DNA of 7,314 bases from Methanospirillum sp. (lineage in GTDB: Archaea > Halobacteriota > Methanomicrobia > Methanomicrobiales > Methanospirillaceae). The notes below the pieces were generated by a model. It saw only the letters and a program-made list of their open reading frames with translations. It did not search any database and was not told where the DNA came from. Positions 6,013-7,314 of this stretch are shown here, piece after piece (position 1 is the stretch's first letter; each line of letters begins with the position of its first letter). A program made the translations under genes and the position numbers. Where the stretch lies: contig JAQVIE010000055.1 in NCBI GenBank assembly GCA_028695895.1, positions 1-7,314 on the forward strand, written 5' to 3'.

Positions 6013-6971
6013 GTTTTCTCTTTCCGGAATTGTTGCCTTGTAATTGTTTCATTAATTGTTCTTCGGTCCTGTGCAGCAAGAGGGAAATAATCCTGGTATA
6101 CCTGGCGGCGTTCATCCACATCGGTATGCAGGTACACCTCGGTAGTTTTGATTGACGCATGCCCAAGGTTTTCCTGCACCACACGGAGATTTCTGGATCT
6201 TCGGTACAGCTCACTTGCATAACTGTGTCGGATTTTATGAGGTGTAATTCCTGGGGGAGCATATTTTTTAAAGATAAGCTGGACAGTTCTTGTAGATATA
6301 TGATTGCCTCCTTGTCCGGCAAAGAGTGGACCTGTCAGCCGGTTTCCAATAAGATAGGCGATCTCATCAAGAGTTTCTTCATCAACAAAGACCATTCTGA
6401 TTTTTCCACCTTTTCCAAGGACTTTTATCATCTGGTCATCAAAATCCACGTCCTCAACATTCATGGTGCAAAGTTCAGATACCCTGACCCCGGTTGCATA
6501 AATAATTCTGATCATCAGCCGGTCGCGTTCATCCGGAATAGATCTGAGAAGACGCATAACCTGACTGTGTTTAAGATATTTAAGATCTTTTTCTTTTACT
6601 TTCGGACGGTCAATCCGTGGGACCGGATTTACTTCAATGACCTCCTGCATGAGAAGAAATCTGTAAAAGGATGAAAGTGATGACAGAATACGGTTGTACG
6701 TTGAAGCATGATATTGTCTGTTATAAGAGAGAAATTCGAGATACCTTGAGATCTCTGATGCACTGACCTCTACACCCGTCTCCAGCCTGAGCAACTCCTT
6801 GTGCTCCCACTTTTTCGACAAGTCACCCCGGTATGTTCTGGTCAACCAGACGAACTGACCAAATCTCCTGATGGTGAGATTATAACTGCTTAGTGTTTTC
6901 TGTGAATAATTCCTCATTTTCAGATATTGGATAAACCGGGGAATCCATTCTGAAAAATATCTAATTTTCAC
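6009..6971 (-). CDS. xerA: XerA-type tyrosine recombinase/integrase
   Basis: The 320-residue protein has an N-terminal SAM-like, core-binding domain (about 5-115: FIQYLKMRNYSQKTLSSYN, ISRYLEFLSYNRQYHASTYNRILSSLSSFYRFL) and a C-terminal catalytic domain (about 130-295). All catalytic residues are present: R163 in ATGVRVSEL, K187 in GKGGK, H245 and R248 in HKIRH, H271 in LGHASI and the nucleophile Y280 in TTEVYLH. Family members resolve chromosome dimers at dif-like sites or integrate mobile DNA; archaeal XerA acts alone rather than as a XerC/D pair. The start is GTG at 6971: a TAA lies ten codons upstream with no other start between, and TTTAATAT is centred 28 bp before it, fitting a leaderless mRNA. 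A perfect palindrome adjoins that box. Housekeeping XerA is favoured over a phage integrase because no other mobile genes are seen. Confidence 0.9.
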   Translation of the reverse strand: MKIRYFSEWIPRFIQYLKMRNYSQKTLSSYNLTIRRFGQFVWLTRTYRGDLSKKWEHKELLRLETGVEVSASEISRYLEFLSYNRQYHASTYNRILSSLSSFYRFLLMQEVIEVNPVPRIDRPKVKEKDLKYLKHSQVMRLLRSIPDERDRLMIRIIYATGVRVSELCTMNVEDVDFDDQMIKVLGKGGKIRMVFVDEETLDEIAYLIGNRLTGPLFAGQGGNHISTRTVQLIFKKYAPPGITPHKIRHSYASELYRRSRNLRVVQENLGHASIKTTEVYLHTDVDERRQVYQDYFPLAAQDRRTINETITRQQFRKEKT

Positions 6972-6995
6972 TATTGTATTCTTTAATTCTCTAAA

Positions 6996-7003
6996 ATATT
7001 AAA
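6996..7003 (-). promoter_or_regulatory. TATA box for xerA
   Basis: TTTAATAT on the minus strand is centred 28 bp upstream of the GTG start. Octamer and spacing are the same as upstream of the LSm gene. The palindrome at 7006-7031 lies immediately upstream and covers the expected TFB-recognition (BRE) position. Confidence 0.42.
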
Positions 7004-7005
7004 TA

Positions 7006-7031
7006 TTTCGCAGAATACCTATTCTGCGAAA
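7006..7031. promoter_or_regulatory. Perfect 26-bp palindrome upstream of xerA: candidate operator or dif-like site
   Basis: Two 12-bp arms, TTTCGCAGAATA and its exact complement TATTCTGCGAAA, flank a CC spacer. Read as a Xer site, the same sequence with one base added on each side gives two 11-bp arms around a 6-bp TACCTA core, the usual 28-bp dif geometry. As an operator it would block TFB at the xerA promoter. Which role applies cannot be decided from this window. Confidence 0.55.
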
Positions 7032-7041
7032 CTAAAGATCC

Positions 7042-7068
7042 TGAAATTATTATATAAAAATTATTTCA
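7042..7068. promoter_or_regulatory. Symmetric TATA element, possible bidirectional promoter
   Basis: TGAAAT and ATTTCA flank an AT-only centre. The minus strand reads TTTATATA (7051-7058), a consensus archaeal TATA box pointing to xerA with a predicted start near 7028, inside the palindrome. The plus strand reads TTATATAA, centred about 24 bp before a GTG at 7077. The strength of the box is visible; the direction it uses is not. Confidence 0.45.
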
Positions 7069-7076
7069 AGACGATA

Positions 7077-7199
7077 GTGAAAAAATTCCGGATGATCAGT
7101 AAAAAAAGATATTTGAGTGGGGATATAGGAGTAATACCTGATTTGGATTATTCCTTGCCAGGGAAATTTTGTATCACTGGAATTAAGAATAGATGTTAA
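7077..7199 (+). CDS. Possible 40-aa small ORF (GTG start), uncertain
   Basis: A GTG-started ORF of 40 codons begins VKKFRMISKKRYLSGDIGVI and ends in TAA, 11 bp before the oppositely oriented tRNA-Asp. The only support is its position about 24 bp downstream of a strong TATA element, as a leaderless gene would be. There is no recognisable domain, the start is non-ATG and no ribosome binding site exists. The stretch could instead be a non-coding transcript or spacer. Confidence 0.2.
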   Translation: MKKFRMISKKRYLSGDIGVIPDLDYSLPGKFCITGIKNRC

Positions 7200-7209
7200 A
7201 GAAAAGATA

Positions 7210-7282
7210 CGCCCAGATCGGAATTCGAATCCGAGTCGTCGGCGTGACAGGCCGACATGATAGGCCCCTACACTATCTGGGC
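7210..7282 (-). tRNA. tRNA-Asp (anticodon GUC)
   Basis: The 73-nt gene folds as a full cloverleaf. The acceptor stem is GCCCAGA/TCTGGGC with discriminator G, the D-stem GTG/CAT, the anticodon stem TCGGC/GCCGA with loop CTGTCAC (anticodon GTC at 7246-7248), and the T-stem TCGGA/TCCGA with loop TTCGAAT. The variable loop is CGAC. There is no intron and no encoded CCA. The discriminator G73 and the GUC anticodon are the known aspartate identity elements. It reads GAC and GAU codons. Confidence 0.95.
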
Positions 7283-7314
7283 TTTGGGAAAACCCCTACA
7301 CATATTGTATCTCT

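Noticed and set aside
5969..6322. 117-codon minus-strand ORF overlapping the xerA 3' end
   Set aside because: It is an alternative frame of xerA, whose own frame carries the catalytic H-R-H-Y residues through this stretch.
6159..6674. 171-codon + strand ORF inside xerA
   Set aside because: It is antisense to the recombinase catalytic domain, with no recognisable domain and no promoter or ribosome binding site.
5529..7282. Attachment-site duplication at the tRNA 3' ends
   Set aside because: The only shared sequence is the universal TTCGAAT T-loop. No direct repeat of an acceptor half was found.
1..7314. CRISPR array, insertion sequence or rRNA gene
   Set aside because: No regularly spaced repeats, transposase motifs or rRNA sequence were seen on either strand.

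Overview
The window looks like part of the chromosome of a methanogenic euryarchaeon, most likely of the order Methanomicrobiales (Methanospirillum-like). That placement is inferred from protein family content and moderate base composition, not from a database search. Supporting points are an archaeal Sm-like (LSm) protein, an archaeal-style Xer recombinase, an archaeal-type tRNA-Gln (A1-U72, no encoded CCA), TATA-type promoters placed as for leaderless mRNAs, and a PAS-linked diadenylate cyclase.

Left part (1-1445): a 5'-truncated gene for a protein with two PAS sensor domains followed by a complete DisA_N-type diadenylate cyclase (DAC) domain. It converges, with a single base between the stop codons, on a small rubredoxin gene of 50 residues that is easily overlooked.

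Middle-left (1446-3190, + strand): a divergent intergenic region, then a class I fructose-1,6-bisphosphatase gene, an LSm gene with a TATA box placed for leaderless transcription, and 8 bp further a winged-helix protein with a cysteine-rich C-terminus that may hold an Fe-S cluster. A T-run ends this unit and is shared with the converging gene.

Middle (3197-5389, - strand): an alpha-glucan (glycogen) phosphorylase of the TIGR02094-like family, carrying an in-frame asparagine run. Phosphorylase (glycogen breakdown to glucose-1-phosphate) and fructose-1,6-bisphosphatase (gluconeogenesis) suggest storage-carbohydrate cycling.

Right part (5529-7314, - strand): tRNA-Gln(UUG), a conserved-looking but unrecognised 114-residue protein translationally coupled to a XerA-type tyrosine recombinase (GTG start), a regulatory intergenic region, and tRNA-Asp(GUC). 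The region upstream of xerA holds a perfect 26-bp palindrome (12-2-12) that can be read as an operator or as an 11-6-11 Xer/dif-like site. Next to it is a symmetric TATA element that could also drive a 40-codon + strand ORF. The most interesting items are the PAS-PAS-DAC protein, the palindrome beside xerA, the xerA-coupled unknown protein and the LSm/Cys-rich winged-helix pair.
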